A stretch of 64,000 nucleotides of DNA from contig JABABU010000024.1 in NCBI GenBank assembly GCA_014238065.1, positions 1 to 64,000 on the forward strand. The letters run 5' to 3'. Below, one piece after another: positions 32,865-42,300 of the stretch. The translations under genes and the position numbers were made by a program. This stretch comes from Actinomycetota bacterium (lineage in GTDB: Bacteria > Actinomycetota > Acidimicrobiia > Acidimicrobiales > Poriferisodalaceae). Positions within the stretch are counted from its first letter, which is position 1, and every line of letters starts with the position of its first letter. The notes below the pieces were generated by a model. The model saw only the letters and a program-made list of their open reading frames with translations. It was not told the origin of the DNA and ran no database searches.

Positions 32865-35168
32865 ATGACTGATCTCGCCAACGGGCAAGCCTCGACGAAC
32901 GACGAGGCCGACCCGACCAAAACCTGGCACAAGACGGCGTGTGTTCTGTGCAGCGCGAACTGCGGGGTCGAGGTTCGCCTCGATGGTCGCGAGATCACCA
33001 GGGTCAGGGGCAACAAGAGTCATGTTGCATCCAAGGGCTACACGTGCGAGAAGGCCCTTCGGATCAATCACTACCAGAACGCGAGAAGTCGCCTCACGTC
33101 GCCGATGAAGCGCATGCCGGACGGCAGCTACATCGAAGTCGATTGGGACACGGCGATCTCCGAGGTGGCTGCCGGCCTAGCCGCGGTCAGGGCCGAGCAC
33201 GGCTCAGAGCGACTGATGTACTACGGGGGAGGCGGACAGGGCAATCATCTGTGCGGCGCATATGGGAGCGCGACCCAGCGAGCACTGGGCATCACCCGCC
33301 GCTCGAACGCGTTGGCCCAAGAGAAGACGGGCGAGTCGTGGGTCGAGGGCCGGATGTTCATGGCCCACACCCACGGCGAGTTCTCAGAGGCAGAAGTGTC
33401 GGTGTTTCTCGGCAAGAACCCGTGGCACTCGCATGGCTTCGACGAGGCCCGTCGAGTGCTGAAGGAGATCGCGGCTGACGAGTCGCGTTCGATGGTGGTC
33501 ATCGACCCTCGCCGGACCGAGACTGCCGATCTCGCGGACTACTGGCTCCAGGTCAAGCCGGGCACCGATGCGTTCTTGCTGTCAGCGCTCATCGCAGTCA
33601 TGTTCGACGAGAATCTGGTCGCGACGCAATGGCTGACGGACAACGCCAACGGTGTCAGCGACGTGAGAGCTGTCTTTTCGACCGTGCCCGTCGCGGACTT
33701 CGCCGACCGCTGTGGCATCGACGAAGAGCGCATACGTGAGACAGCTCGACGCATGGCGAGGGCCGACAGCGTGTCGGTGTACGAAGATCTCGGCATCGAA
33801 ATGGGGCCGCACTCGACGTTGGTCTCGTACCTGCAACGGGCGATGTGGGTGCTGCTCGGAAGCTATGGCAGGCCAGGTGCAATGTCGGCGCACACGAGCA
33901 TGGCCAACTTGTTCAACTACGCAGCGACGGGTAAGGAACCCGCTGACCCCGTCACTGGTGGAGCGGTCATCAACGGCCTGATCGCATGCAACGAGATCGC
34001 TGACGGCATCCTGAGCGATCATCCCGATCGCACCAGGGCGATGATCGTCGAGAGCGGAAACCCGGTGCATTCGCTGGCAGAGTCCGACAAGTTTCGCCGG
34101 GCGATGCGATCCCTCGATTTCAGCGTCGTGATCGACGTCGCCATGACAGAGACGGCGCTCGAGGCCGAGTACGTGCTCCCCGCTTCTTCGCAGTACGAGA
34201 AGGCAGAGACCACGTTTTTCGGAGCCGGTTTCCCTGAGAACAAGTTCCACATCCGTCGGCCGATTCTCGATGGCCTGGGAGGCACGCTGCCTGAAGCTGA
34301 AATTCACAGCCGCCTCGTTCGTGAACTCGGCGCCCTCGACGGCATCGACATCGAGGGCCTGAGGGCTGCCGCGGTGGAAGGAGAGCATGCCTTCACCCAG
34401 GCGTTCATGGGTGCCGCCGGCTCTAACAAGAACGTCGCCGGCCTCGGCGCGGTCGTGCTGTATGAAACTCTCGGCACGACGCTTCCAGTGGGGATGGAAG
34501 GCGCAGCAGCCATGTGGTTCAGCGCCCAGAGGACGGCCATGGCATACCCCGACCAGGTCAGAGCGGCCGGTCATGAGGGTGATGGACCCGACCTCGGCTG
34601 GTCGTTGTTCAACGCGTTGATGAGCAACGACGACGGTGTGGTCTACACCCGTCATGAGTACAGCGATTCATTCGACCTGCTCGGCACGCCAGACCAGAAG
34701 ATCAACATGGCGATCCCCGAACTGCTCGAGGAGGTGGCGAACCTTTCCGAAGCTCCGACTGACTACACGTCGGAGGAGTTTCCGTTCGTGTTGTCCGCTG
34801 GTGAGCGGCGAAGCTTCACCGCCAACACGATCATGCGCGACCCGGCATGGCGTAAACGTGACCCGGAAGGAGCGCTCCGGTTGAGTCCGACGGACGCTTC
34901 GAGTCTTGGTATCGGGGACGGCGCACGGGTGCGAATCACCACTCCTGGAGGCATGGCCGTCGCCGTGGCCGAGGTGACCGACACGATGATGGAGGGCCAC
35001 GTCGCTCTGCCGAACGGTCTCGGCCTGGGGTACTCCCCGGCCGGGGGAGAGCCAGAAGTCACAGGCGTATCCCCGAACGAGTTGACAACGACCGACTGGC
35101 GCGATCCCATCGCGGGCACTCCGTGGCACAAGCACGTTCCCGCGCGTATCGAAGCGATCGCGCCCTGA
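32865..35168 (+). CDS. Molybdopterin-dependent oxidoreductase (formate dehydrogenase/DMSO reductase superfamily)
   Basis: A 767-aa bis-MGD enzyme. The N-terminal 4Fe-4S motif is CVLCSANCGVEV followed by KGYTCEKA (CxxCxxxC...C). MGD-binding segments include VSVFLGKNPWHSHGFDEAR, MVVIDPRRTETADLADYWL and VKPGTDAFLL, and the C-terminal molydop-binding domain has LSPTDASSLGIGDGARVRI and NGLGLGY. No in-frame TGA selenocysteine is present, and I see no obvious Cys at the expected Mo-ligand position. There is no Tat signal and no FeS or membrane subunit nearby, so it is a single-subunit cytoplasmic enzyme. Its reaction could be formate oxidation, hydratase-type or S/N-oxide chemistry. Confidence 0.9.
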   Translation: MTDLANGQASTNDEADPTKTWHKTACVLCSANCGVEVRLDGREITRVRGNKSHVASKGYTCEKALRINHYQNARSRLTSPMKRMPDGSYIEVDWDTAISEVAAGLAAVRAEHGSERLMYYGGGGQGNHLCGAYGSATQRALGITRRSNALAQEKTGESWVEGRMFMAHTHGEFSEAEVSVFLGKNPWHSHGFDEARRVLKEIAADESRSMVVIDPRRTETADLADYWLQVKPGTDAFLLSALIAVMFDENLVATQWLTDNANGVSDVRAVFSTVPVADFADRCGIDEERIRETARRMARADSVSVYEDLGIEMGPHSTLVSYLQRAMWVLLGSYGRPGAMSAHTSMANLFNYAATGKEPADPVTGGAVINGLIACNEIADGILSDHPDRTRAMIVESGNPVHSLAESDKFRRAMRSLDFSVVIDVAMTETALEAEYVLPASSQYEKAETTFFGAGFPENKFHIRRPILDGLGGTLPEAEIHSRLVRELGALDGIDIEGLRAAAVEGEHAFTQAFMGAAGSNKNVAGLGAVVLYETLGTTLPVGMEGAAAMWFSAQRTAMAYPDQVRAAGHEGDGPDLGWSLFNALMSNDDGVVYTRHEYSDSFDLLGTPDQKINMAIPELLEEVANLSEAPTDYTSEEFPFVLSAGERRSFTANTIMRDPAWRKRDPEGALRLSPTDASSLGIGDGARVRITTPGGMAVAVAEVTDTMMEGHVALPNGLGLGYSPAGGEPEVTGVSPNELTTTDWRDPIAGTPWHKHVPARIEAIAP

Positions 35169-36451
35169 CTGACGTCACTGGCGAGGTCAGTCTTGTCAAG
35201 CGGTCGTCGTGGGGTCCGACCCAGATCGTCTCGGTGACGGTGATCGTCGGCTGCGCTGTCATCTTCTTGTCAGGTGGAATCCGGTCGGGCTTCGGTCTCT
35301 TCGTCACCCACATCGAGGACGAAACGGGTTGGTCCACCGCCCAGATCAGCCTCGGCATCGCTGTGCAGAACCTCATGTGGGGTCTTGGACAGCCGTTCGC
35401 GGGAGCCATTGCCGACCGATTCGGCAGTGGAAGAGTGCTCGCTGCCGGCGGCGTGCTCTATGTGCTCGGCCTCGAATGGATGGCTCACGCATCATCGCCT
35501 GGCGAGTGGGTTCTCTCCTCTGGGCTCGTCGTCGGCCTGGCGCTCGCAGGAGCTTCGCTGTCGGTGATTCTGTCCACTGTCGGTCGAGCGGTCACGCCAG
35601 AACATCGGCCGATGGCCCTCGGGCTCGTGACGGCTTCGTCGTCGCTCGGCCAGTTCGCGCTCGTGCCGGTCACGCGGCAACTCATCGATCACGGTGGAAC
35701 GCACGACGCTCTTCACACGCTGGCGCTGATGGCTCTGGCCATGGTGGTGCTGGCATATGGCATGCGGGGACGAGTCGGTGAAGGTGACGGTTTTCGGACG
35801 GCTGACCAGTCTCTGCGCGATGCGCTGACCGAAGCCAGGAGGCATCGCGGCTTCGTGCAGCTCACAACCGGATTTTTCGTGTGTGGGTTCCACGTTGCGT
35901 TCATGGCGACGCACCTCCCGAAGCACATCGAAGAGCACGGCCTGTCAGACAACGTAGGAGCATGGGCGCTCGCCCTGATCGGGTTGTTCAATATCGTCGG
36001 GTCACTCGGTGCCGGCTATTTCGGCAGCCGCCATCGGCTGGGGTTCCTGCTGACCGTTCTGTATGCCGGTCGGAGTCTGGCCATTTTCGTCTTCCTCGTC
36101 ATGCCCGTCACGACTGTTTCTGCGCTGCTGTTCGGAGTTGCCATCGGTCTGATGTGGCTCTCGACAGTCCCGCTGACATCGGGAGTTGTTGCGAAGGTTT
36201 TCGGGCCGACCCATTCGGGAATGCTCTTCGGCGTCGTGTTCCTCTCCCACCAATTGGGAGGTTTCCTCGGCGTCTGGCTCGGAGGCAAACTCTTCGATGT
36301 CACCGGTTCGTTCAACGTGGTGTGGTGGATTGCGGTCGCGCTGGGTGTCGTCGCCGCCATCTTGCATTGGTCCATTGACGAAACCCCGATTGACAGATCT
36401 GTAGCCTCGACCAACGGAACGCCACCCGTTCCTGACACCCGGCGGAGGTAG
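35123..36451 (+). CDS. MFS transporter (monocarboxylate/oxalate-formate antiporter-like)
   Basis: A membrane protein of up to 442 aa with about 12 hydrophobic segments. Family traits are FGLFVTHIEDETGWSTAQIS in loop 1 and GAIADRFGSGRVLAAGG, the MFS motif A. The GxFGLFVxxI/ETGWS pattern resembles the monocarboxylate and oxalate/formate group. The start is uncertain: GTG 35123 lies 46 bases inside the preceding gene, and no ATG/GTG/TTG occurs between that gene's stop and GTG 35234, which would cut close to helix 1. It ends 2 bases before the Dabb gene. It probably carries the substrate or product of the cluster. Confidence 0.88.
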   Translation: MAQARSRAYRSDRALTDVTGEVSLVKRSSWGPTQIVSVTVIVGCAVIFLSGGIRSGFGLFVTHIEDETGWSTAQISLGIAVQNLMWGLGQPFAGAIADRFGSGRVLAAGGVLYVLGLEWMAHASSPGEWVLSSGLVVGLALAGASLSVILSTVGRAVTPEHRPMALGLVTASSSLGQFALVPVTRQLIDHGGTHDALHTLALMALAMVVLAYGMRGRVGEGDGFRTADQSLRDALTEARRHRGFVQLTTGFFVCGFHVAFMATHLPKHIEEHGLSDNVGAWALALIGLFNIVGSLGAGYFGSRHRLGFLLTVLYAGRSLAIFVFLVMPVTTVSALLFGVAIGLMWLSTVPLTSGVVAKVFGPTHSGMLFGVVFLSHQLGGFLGVWLGGKLFDVTGSFNVVWWIAVALGVVAAILHWSIDETPIDRSVASTNGTPPVPDTRRR

Positions 36452-36453
36452 AC

Positions 36454-36744
36454 GTGTTTCGACATTGCGTGATGTTCACATGGAACGACCAGATCACCGA
36501 CGAAGCCAAGGCATCGATATCGGCAGGGTTGAACAGGCTGGCCGAACTCGACTCGGTCAGGGCTTATCACCACGGCCCCGACGCCGGTGTCAGCGAAGGC
36601 AACTGGGACTACGTCGTCGTCGGCGACTTCGAGAGCGTCGACGACTACATGAACTATGCCGATGACCCAGGTCATCGATCGCTGATCACTGAGAAGGTGG
36701 CTCCCTACGTCGACGGTCGCGTTGCAGTTCAGTTCGAGATCTGA
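36454..36744 (+). CDS. Dabb (stress-response alpha-beta barrel) domain protein
   Basis: A 96-aa protein with the dimeric alpha-beta barrel layout: FRHCVMFTWNDQITDEAKAS, AYHHGPDAGVSEGNWDYVVV and FESVDDYMNYADDPGHRSLI, ending in a strand with VAVQFEI. The N-terminal H-x-V-x-F/W and the DYVVVGDFES segment are the Dabb core. Such proteins are homodimers, sometimes small catalysts (olivetolic acid cyclase type) in catabolic or polyketide clusters. It follows the MFS gene by 2 bases and closes the rightward cluster. Confidence 0.88.
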   Translation: MFRHCVMFTWNDQITDEAKASISAGLNRLAELDSVRAYHHGPDAGVSEGNWDYVVVGDFESVDDYMNYADDPGHRSLITEKVAPYVDGRVAVQFEI

Positions 36745-36985
36745 TCGCGGCTCAGCGTGGTCCTGACACGTTGGATCAATCGGAGTCGGGGGTCCGTCCG
36801 GCTATGACGGCCCCGATGCGGTCGCAGACCAATGGGCGAGTCGCTTGCATCTCTTCGAGGCCCCACGACATCTTCCATGCCGACTCGCTACGAGTCCTCA
36901 CCGTGACCCGCGCGTTGCGACGATCGCCGCATGTCGTCGACGCCGAGGTCGCGACTTGGTCGAAGTCTCGGTGGGCGTTGGCAGG

Positions 36986-37267
36986 TCAGAGTGTTGAGGC
37001 ACCCGTGACTCGACGTTCGAAAAGGAACTCGTGGTCGATGTAGGTTCCAGGAGAGTTCGGGTCGTCTTGAGGCGTGGGAGGCGGCGTCGTGCTGAGGAGC
37101 ATCCAGCCGTCGCGCATGGCGTCGAGTCCTGTCGCATATGGCGGCTCGACGGGCGGAGGCTGCGGCCCCTCGCCGTCCGAGGCATCGTGAAAGGACCATG
37201 CCAACACTGGATTGTCGACCGATGGCCCTCCAAGCCAGAGATGCAGCAATTGCTGACGTTCGGTCAC
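36986..37267 (-). CDS. Small hypothetical protein coupled to a PhyH dioxygenase gene
   Basis: A 93-aa protein whose ATG overlaps the stop of the upstream PhyH gene by 4 bases (ATGA type), the main reason to accept it. Features: an aromatic/Leu start (QLLHLWLGG), LAWSFHDASDGEGP, a Pro-rich middle, DGWMLLSTTPP and an acidic-aromatic end (TYIDHEFLFERRV). No signal peptide or membrane helix. I do not recognise a family. A subunit or substrate-handling partner for the dioxygenase is inferred from the coupling only. The 241 bases between this gene and the Dabb gene are empty. Confidence 0.65.
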   Translation of the reverse strand: MTERQQLLHLWLGGPSVDNPVLAWSFHDASDGEGPQPPPVEPPYATGLDAMRDGWMLLSTTPPPTPQDDPNSPGTYIDHEFLFERRVTGASTL

Positions 37268-38187
37268 GGTGTACGAGCCAACGGGTCACGGCGCTCGATT
37301 CGACCGAGGTAGTAGTCGACGTCGTAGGTCTCGTCGCCCGTCAGATATCGCCACAGTCGGGCGCGCTGGACTGTTTCGATACGGCTTGCTGAGATGGTCA
37401 TCCACTTGTGTCGAAACCGGAACATCGTCGCAGCGGTGTCGTCTCGCATCGTCGCGAACATGTGGTCCACCGGGTCGTTGTGGATGTCGGTGAAGTCGCT
37501 CAAGTCCCAATGCCGGACCTGGGGGATCGTGGGATTGAAGCGGTACTTGTGCATCCATCGGGGTCGATCGACAGGGTTCCTCTGCCCTGCGTGCCACATT
37601 CCGTGGTGCATGGCGACGACCGTTCCTGCGGGCCCAGAAAACCGTCGCTCACCGAGAATATGTTGGTATCGCCCGACCTCGCCTGGTTCGACTCGCCTGA
37701 GGTGGGTGCCAGGAACGAAGCGGGTCCCTCCTTCGGCTTGGCCCACGTCGTGGGGAAAGTAGAACAATTGGATGTCGAACGAGGGGACGTCGGAGTCTTG
37801 TTTCGCGTCGACGTGAAGCTGCTGTTGGTGGGGCCAATGTGGCTCGATGCGATGCGTCCAGTCGTGATCGAACGCTGGTTCTGGACCCAGCAGCGACCGA
37901 ATGGCTCCAGCGATTGTCGGGTTACGTAGGACCAGCCCGAACGGCGAAGGGTCTGGATAGCACTGCGACAGGGGAGTGAGTGTGTCTGGCGGTGGGGAAG
38001 ATTCCCGATCCCGATGCCGTCGCTCCATTTCCGCGAGGGCGCTGGCGTTGGTGTCAGCGTCGATCACCGAGGGGAACTCCAGAAACCCGTCTCTGACGAA
38101 CTCGGCCATCTGGCGAGTGGTGAGAAGTTTCACATCGTCGGCGGCCGAAGTCACCGCTGCGGTAGCGCCGAACTCTGTCTGCTCCAC
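37264..38187 (-). CDS. Phytanoyl-CoA dioxygenase (PhyH) family oxygenase
   Basis: A 307-aa Fe(II)/2-oxoglutarate oxygenase. GTG 38187 is preferred over an ATG 21 codons upstream because GAGGAG sits just before it and the extra residues are Arg-rich without similarity. Iron ligands: LHVDAKQD (His, Asp) and the distal His in MHHGMWHAGQRNP; GGTRFVPGTHLRR is the family turn. The C-terminal part ending GDETYDVDYYLGRIERRDP is longer than in many members. It is coupled to the 93-aa protein downstream. Its promoter should be in the ~220 bases before the start. Confidence 0.9.
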   Translation of the reverse strand: MEQTEFGATAAVTSAADDVKLLTTRQMAEFVRDGFLEFPSVIDADTNASALAEMERRHRDRESSPPPDTLTPLSQCYPDPSPFGLVLRNPTIAGAIRSLLGPEPAFDHDWTHRIEPHWPHQQQLHVDAKQDSDVPSFDIQLFYFPHDVGQAEGGTRFVPGTHLRRVEPGEVGRYQHILGERRFSGPAGTVVAMHHGMWHAGQRNPVDRPRWMHKYRFNPTIPQVRHWDLSDFTDIHNDPVDHMFATMRDDTAATMFRFRHKWMTISASRIETVQRARLWRYLTGDETYDVDYYLGRIERRDPLARTP

Positions 38188-38410
38188 ACCTGCTCCTCGC
38201 AACTGTCTCGTTCTTCGGGATCGCGGCCGGCCGACCGAGTCGGACCACAACGATATTGCGGCTCGGCACGATGTACAGGCGAAGGTCCAGTGTTCCCCTC
38301 AGGATCTGATCGTGCCCATGCCCCCTGAGATGGCGGAGGGAAGTTCAGCTCGGTCATCGTCACCCATTGTTGTTGTCGGTCGGCTGTGGCGTGACCGATG
38401 TCCGAAGGAG

Positions 38411-39202
38411 TTACTCGCCGGTGAAGACAGGGCGCCGCTTCTCGAGGAACGCCATCATTCCTTCGAGCTGGTCCTTTGTCCCCGAGCAGTCGCGGACGGC
38501 CTGGCGTTCGGCGGCCAGGGCTTCCTCGAGTGGCACACTCCCCGCTCCGACCACGCACGACAGCACGCCGGCCACCGCTCTCGGCGGCATGGATGCCAGC
38601 TCTTGAGCGAGTGTGTGAGCAGCGTCTTTGAGGTCGGCAAGCGGGTGAACTTCCTGTACCAAGCCGCGTGTGAGGGCATCGGGTCCTGAGATCTTCTTGG
38701 CTCGGAGAATCATGTCGAGAGCGTGGTCCCTTCCGACGCATCGTGCCAGCCTGGCGGTGCCGCCCCACGCGGGAACACTGCCGAGGTCGAGTTCCGGTAG
38801 CCCGATCTTCGCTTCTTCGGCTGCTGCGAGCCTGAAGTGACACGCAAGCGGGAGCTCGAGCCCGCCGCCGAGGCAATAGCCGAACAACGTGGCGATGCTC
38901 GGCTTCGACATGTTCTCGATTGCTGCGAGCACGCGGAGACGCTGATCGAGCACAGCCTCGAAGCCACCGCGCGAATCGCCCTTTGTCCGCAGTTGTTTGA
39001 GGTCCATGCCAACGGAGAAGTTGTCGGTTCCCTCTGCGGTGATCACGATGGCTCGAACCGTTGGGTCATTCGTAGCGTCGTTGACGGCGACCTCGAGTTC
39101 GTCCATGTATTCGAGGCTCATCCTGTTGATCGGAGCGTCGTTGTTGGACAGCGTGAGCACGCCGTCCTTGAGGTCGGTGAGGAGTGGTTCAGTGCTTGCC
39201 AT
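38411..39202 (-). CDS. Enoyl-CoA hydratase/isomerase (crotonase) family protein
   Basis: A 263-aa crotonase; the start is taken at MASTEPLLTD, since the 24 codons upstream run into the regulatory region. Oxyanion loops are AEGTDNFSVGMDLKQL and TLFGYCLGGGLELPLACHFRL. In IGLPELDLGSVPAWGGTARL a Glu stands at the first catalytic position (PELDLG) but the second (usually Glu/Asp after GS) is less clear, so isomerase is possible. It is divergent from metH; the 114 bases between hold a 20-bp palindrome that could affect both genes. Confidence 0.92.
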   Translation of the reverse strand: MASTEPLLTDLKDGVLTLSNNDAPINRMSLEYMDELEVAVNDATNDPTVRAIVITAEGTDNFSVGMDLKQLRTKGDSRGGFEAVLDQRLRVLAAIENMSKPSIATLFGYCLGGGLELPLACHFRLAAAEEAKIGLPELDLGSVPAWGGTARLARCVGRDHALDMILRAKKISGPDALTRGLVQEVHPLADLKDAAHTLAQELASMPPRAVAGVLSCVVGAGSVPLEEALAAERQAVRDCSGTKDQLEGMMAFLEKRRPVFTGE

Positions 39203-39267
39203 GGTGTCAGCATTTCTAGCGCTGAAGCAGGGGCTGAGGAAAACAGACGAATTCAATTGAGATTGAT

Positions 39268-39287
39268 ATATCAAGATATCTTGATAT
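39268..39287. promoter_or_regulatory. 20-bp perfect palindrome in the crotonase-metH divergent promoter region
   Basis: ATATCAAGATATCTTGATAT is a perfect 20-bp palindrome, 29 bases before the metH start, inside an AT-rich island that stands out in this GC-rich region. Position and symmetry fit an operator for a dimeric winged-helix repressor. ArsR-family S-adenosylhomocysteine sensors (SahR) are known to control metH and other methionine-cycle genes in Proteobacteria through AT-rich palindromes; that this site is of that kind is inference. No riboswitch-like leader fits the short gap. Confidence 0.75.
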
Positions 39288-39316
39288 TCAAATGTAATTT
39301 GTCATAGGGTGAAGTG

Positions 39317-42300
39317 ATGGACTCCCCTGATCTCGACTCGCTCCACGATCATCTCGATCGAGGCCTTCCTCACAGTGCTGACCACGACAGCAAACCAGTG
39401 TTCGGTCCAGCCACACGTCTTGAGGAGGCGATGCGTGACCACATCCTGGTGATGGACGGGGCCATGGGGACCAGCATCCAGGCGCTCGGACTGAATGAGG
39501 ACGACTTCAGGGGCGAACGCTTCCTCAATCACGCGACGCCGCTTGCAGGCAACAACGATCTGCTCAGCATCACCAGGCCCGAGGTGATCCTGAAGATTCA
39601 CGAATCGTTCCTCGATGCTGGGGCAAACCTGATCTCGACCAACACGTTCAACGCCAACGCCATCTCCCAAGCGGACTACGACCTCGTCGAACTGTCACGC
39701 GAGCTGAACCTGGCTGCGGCGCTGGTGGCGCGACAAGCGGTCGACGCGGCCATCGCTGCCGATCCTGAGATCCCCCGATGGGTCGTCGGAGCGCTCGGTC
39801 CGACCAACAGGACGGCAAGCATCTCACCAGACGTGACGGATCCTTCGAAGAGAAACGTGACGTTCGACGAACTGCGACACGCGTACGCCGAAGCCATCGA
39901 CGGCCTTGTCGAAGGTGGCGCCGACGTGCTCATGGTCGAGACGATCTTCGACACCCTGAATGCCAAGGCCGCGCTCTACGCCATTGCCGAACACAGGACG
40001 CGATCAGGTGCCGAGTTGCCCGTGATCGTGTCTGGCACGATCACCGATCGGAGTGGTCGAACACTGTCGGGTCAGACTCCCGAAGCGTTCTGGAACTCCG
40101 TTCGACACATCAACCCGGTCGCCGTCGGTCTCAACTGCGCACTCGGCGCCGCTGAGCTGAAAGCACATATCACCGAACTCGCCCGGGTTGCCTGCGTTCC
40201 CATCAGCTGCCACCCGAACGCCGGTCTGCCGAACGAACTCGGCGAATATGAGGAGACTGCCGCCGAAATGGCAGCAGTCATCGAATCACTCGCCCATGCT
40301 GGTGTGCTGAACATAGTCGGCGGCTGCTGCGGGACCAGGCCGGCTCATATCAGTGCGATCGCTGAAGCGGTCGCCCCACTCTTGCCCCGAGAGACTCCGA
40401 TCCAGAGCCCTGGCATGCGGCTCTCCGGTCTCGAGCCGGTGCTGGTCGACTTCGACAGTCTCCTCGTGAACGTCGGCGAACGAACCAACGTCACCGGATC
40501 GGCGAAATTTGCCAAGCTCGTGCTCGCCGAAGACTTCGACGCCGCTGCCGCCGTCGCCCGAGACCAAGTGGACAACGGGGCTCAGGTCATAGATGTGAAC
40601 ATGGACGAGGGCATGCTCGAGTCAGAGGAAGCGATGACCAGGTTCTTGAACCTCATCGCCACCGAACCTGACATCAGCCGCGTGCCCATCATGATCGACT
40701 CCTCGAAGTGGTCTGTGCTCGAAGCGGGTCTGAAGTGCGTACAGGGCAAGCCGATCGTCAACTCGTTGAGCATGAAAGAGGGCGAGGAGGTCTTCCTCGC
40801 CCAGGCGCAGGAAGTGCTGCGCTACGGCGCTGCAGTCGTCGTGATGGCCTTTGACGAGTCCGGGCAGGCTGAGACCAGAGAGCACAAGGTCGCTGTCTGC
40901 GAGCGTGCTTACGAATTGCTCGTCGGCATCGGATTCGATCCGAGCGACATCATCTTCGACCCGAACATCTTCGCCGTGGCAACCGGAATCGAGGCGCACG
41001 CCGAGTACGGCAAGGCGTTCATCGAAGCCACAGCCGACATCAAAGAACGCATGCCGCTGGTTCAGGTATCTGGAGGACTGAGCAACCTGTCGTTCTCGTT
41101 CCGTGGCAACAATGCTCTGCGAGAAGCAATGCACGCCGTTTTCCTGTTCCACGCCGTGAAGGCTGGTCTCGGGATGGTCATCGTCAACGCAGGGCGACTG
41201 CCCGTGTACGACGACATTGCCGTTGACCTCCGTGAACGTATCGAGGATGTGCTGTTCAATCGAAGAGAAGACTCAACCGAGCGTCTGATCGAGGTTGCCG
41301 CGGACGCCAAGGAGACCGCAGCGGCTGCCGGTGCCGACCTGACATGGCGTGAAGCCGATGTTCGCCAGCGCCTGATCCATTCGCTGGTACACGGGATTGA
41401 CGAGTTCGTCGTCGGCGACACAGAACAAGCTCGTGTTGACTCGAACCGAGCGCTTGATGTGATCGAAGGTCCGTTGATGGACGGCATGAACGCCGTCGGG
41501 GAGTTGTTCGGGGCCGGGAAGATGTTCCTGCCCCAAGTGGTCAAGAGCGCCAGGGTGATGAAGAAAGCCGTCGGTCATCTCGAGCCGTTCATGGAGCGCG
41601 AGGGCGGGTCACCAGGCTCGGCAGGAACCATCGTGCTCGCGACGGCGAAAGGCGACGTCCATGACATCGGAAAGAACATCGTCGGCGTGGTGCTGCGTTG
41701 CAACAACTACGAGGTCATCGATCTGGGTGTGATGGTGTCGGCAGCAACGATTCTCGAAACTGCCCGCGAAGTCGGTGCCGATGGCATCGGTGTTTCTGGA
41801 CTGATCACACCGAGCCTCGACGAGATGGTCCACGTTGCGGCCCAGATGGAGGCCGAAGGTCTCGACCTGCCGCTGCTGATAGGTGGAGCGACGACGAGCC
41901 GGGTGCACACCGCAGTGAAGATCGATCCTGTCCGCAAGGGTTCTGTGATCTACGTCGCTGACGCTTCGCGGGCGGTCGGTATCGTCACCAAGCTGCTCGG
42001 CGAAGGACGAGACGCGATCGTCGCAGAGACTGCTGCCGACTACGAGGCAGTACGGCTCGAAAGGGCCGAGGCTCAGGCCGACCGGTTTGTCGTTCCCATC
42101 GCTGAGGCAACAGCGAACAAGCCTGATATCGGGTGGGAAGCTGCTTCGACCATCGAGCCGACGTTCCTGGGCGTCGAGACGTTCGACGACTTCGATCTCC
42201 GCGACCTTGCGACCTACATCGACTGGACCCCGTTCTTCCGCACCTGGGATCTCGCAGGTGGATTTCCTCGCATCCTCGACGACGCAGTTGTTGGCCCTGC

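Noticed and set aside
31818-33071. 417-aa - strand open frame
   Set aside because: Antisense to the PhyH gene and the start of the molybdopterin enzyme; no motif or ribosome site.
36745-36985. Possible small genes in the gap after the Dabb gene
   Set aside because: Several short frames exist on both strands but none has a ribosome site or recognisable pattern.
39203-39316. Cobalamin or SAM riboswitch upstream of metH
   Set aside because: The gap is only 114 bases, AT-rich, and lacks a B12-box or SAM-type core; the palindrome explains it better.
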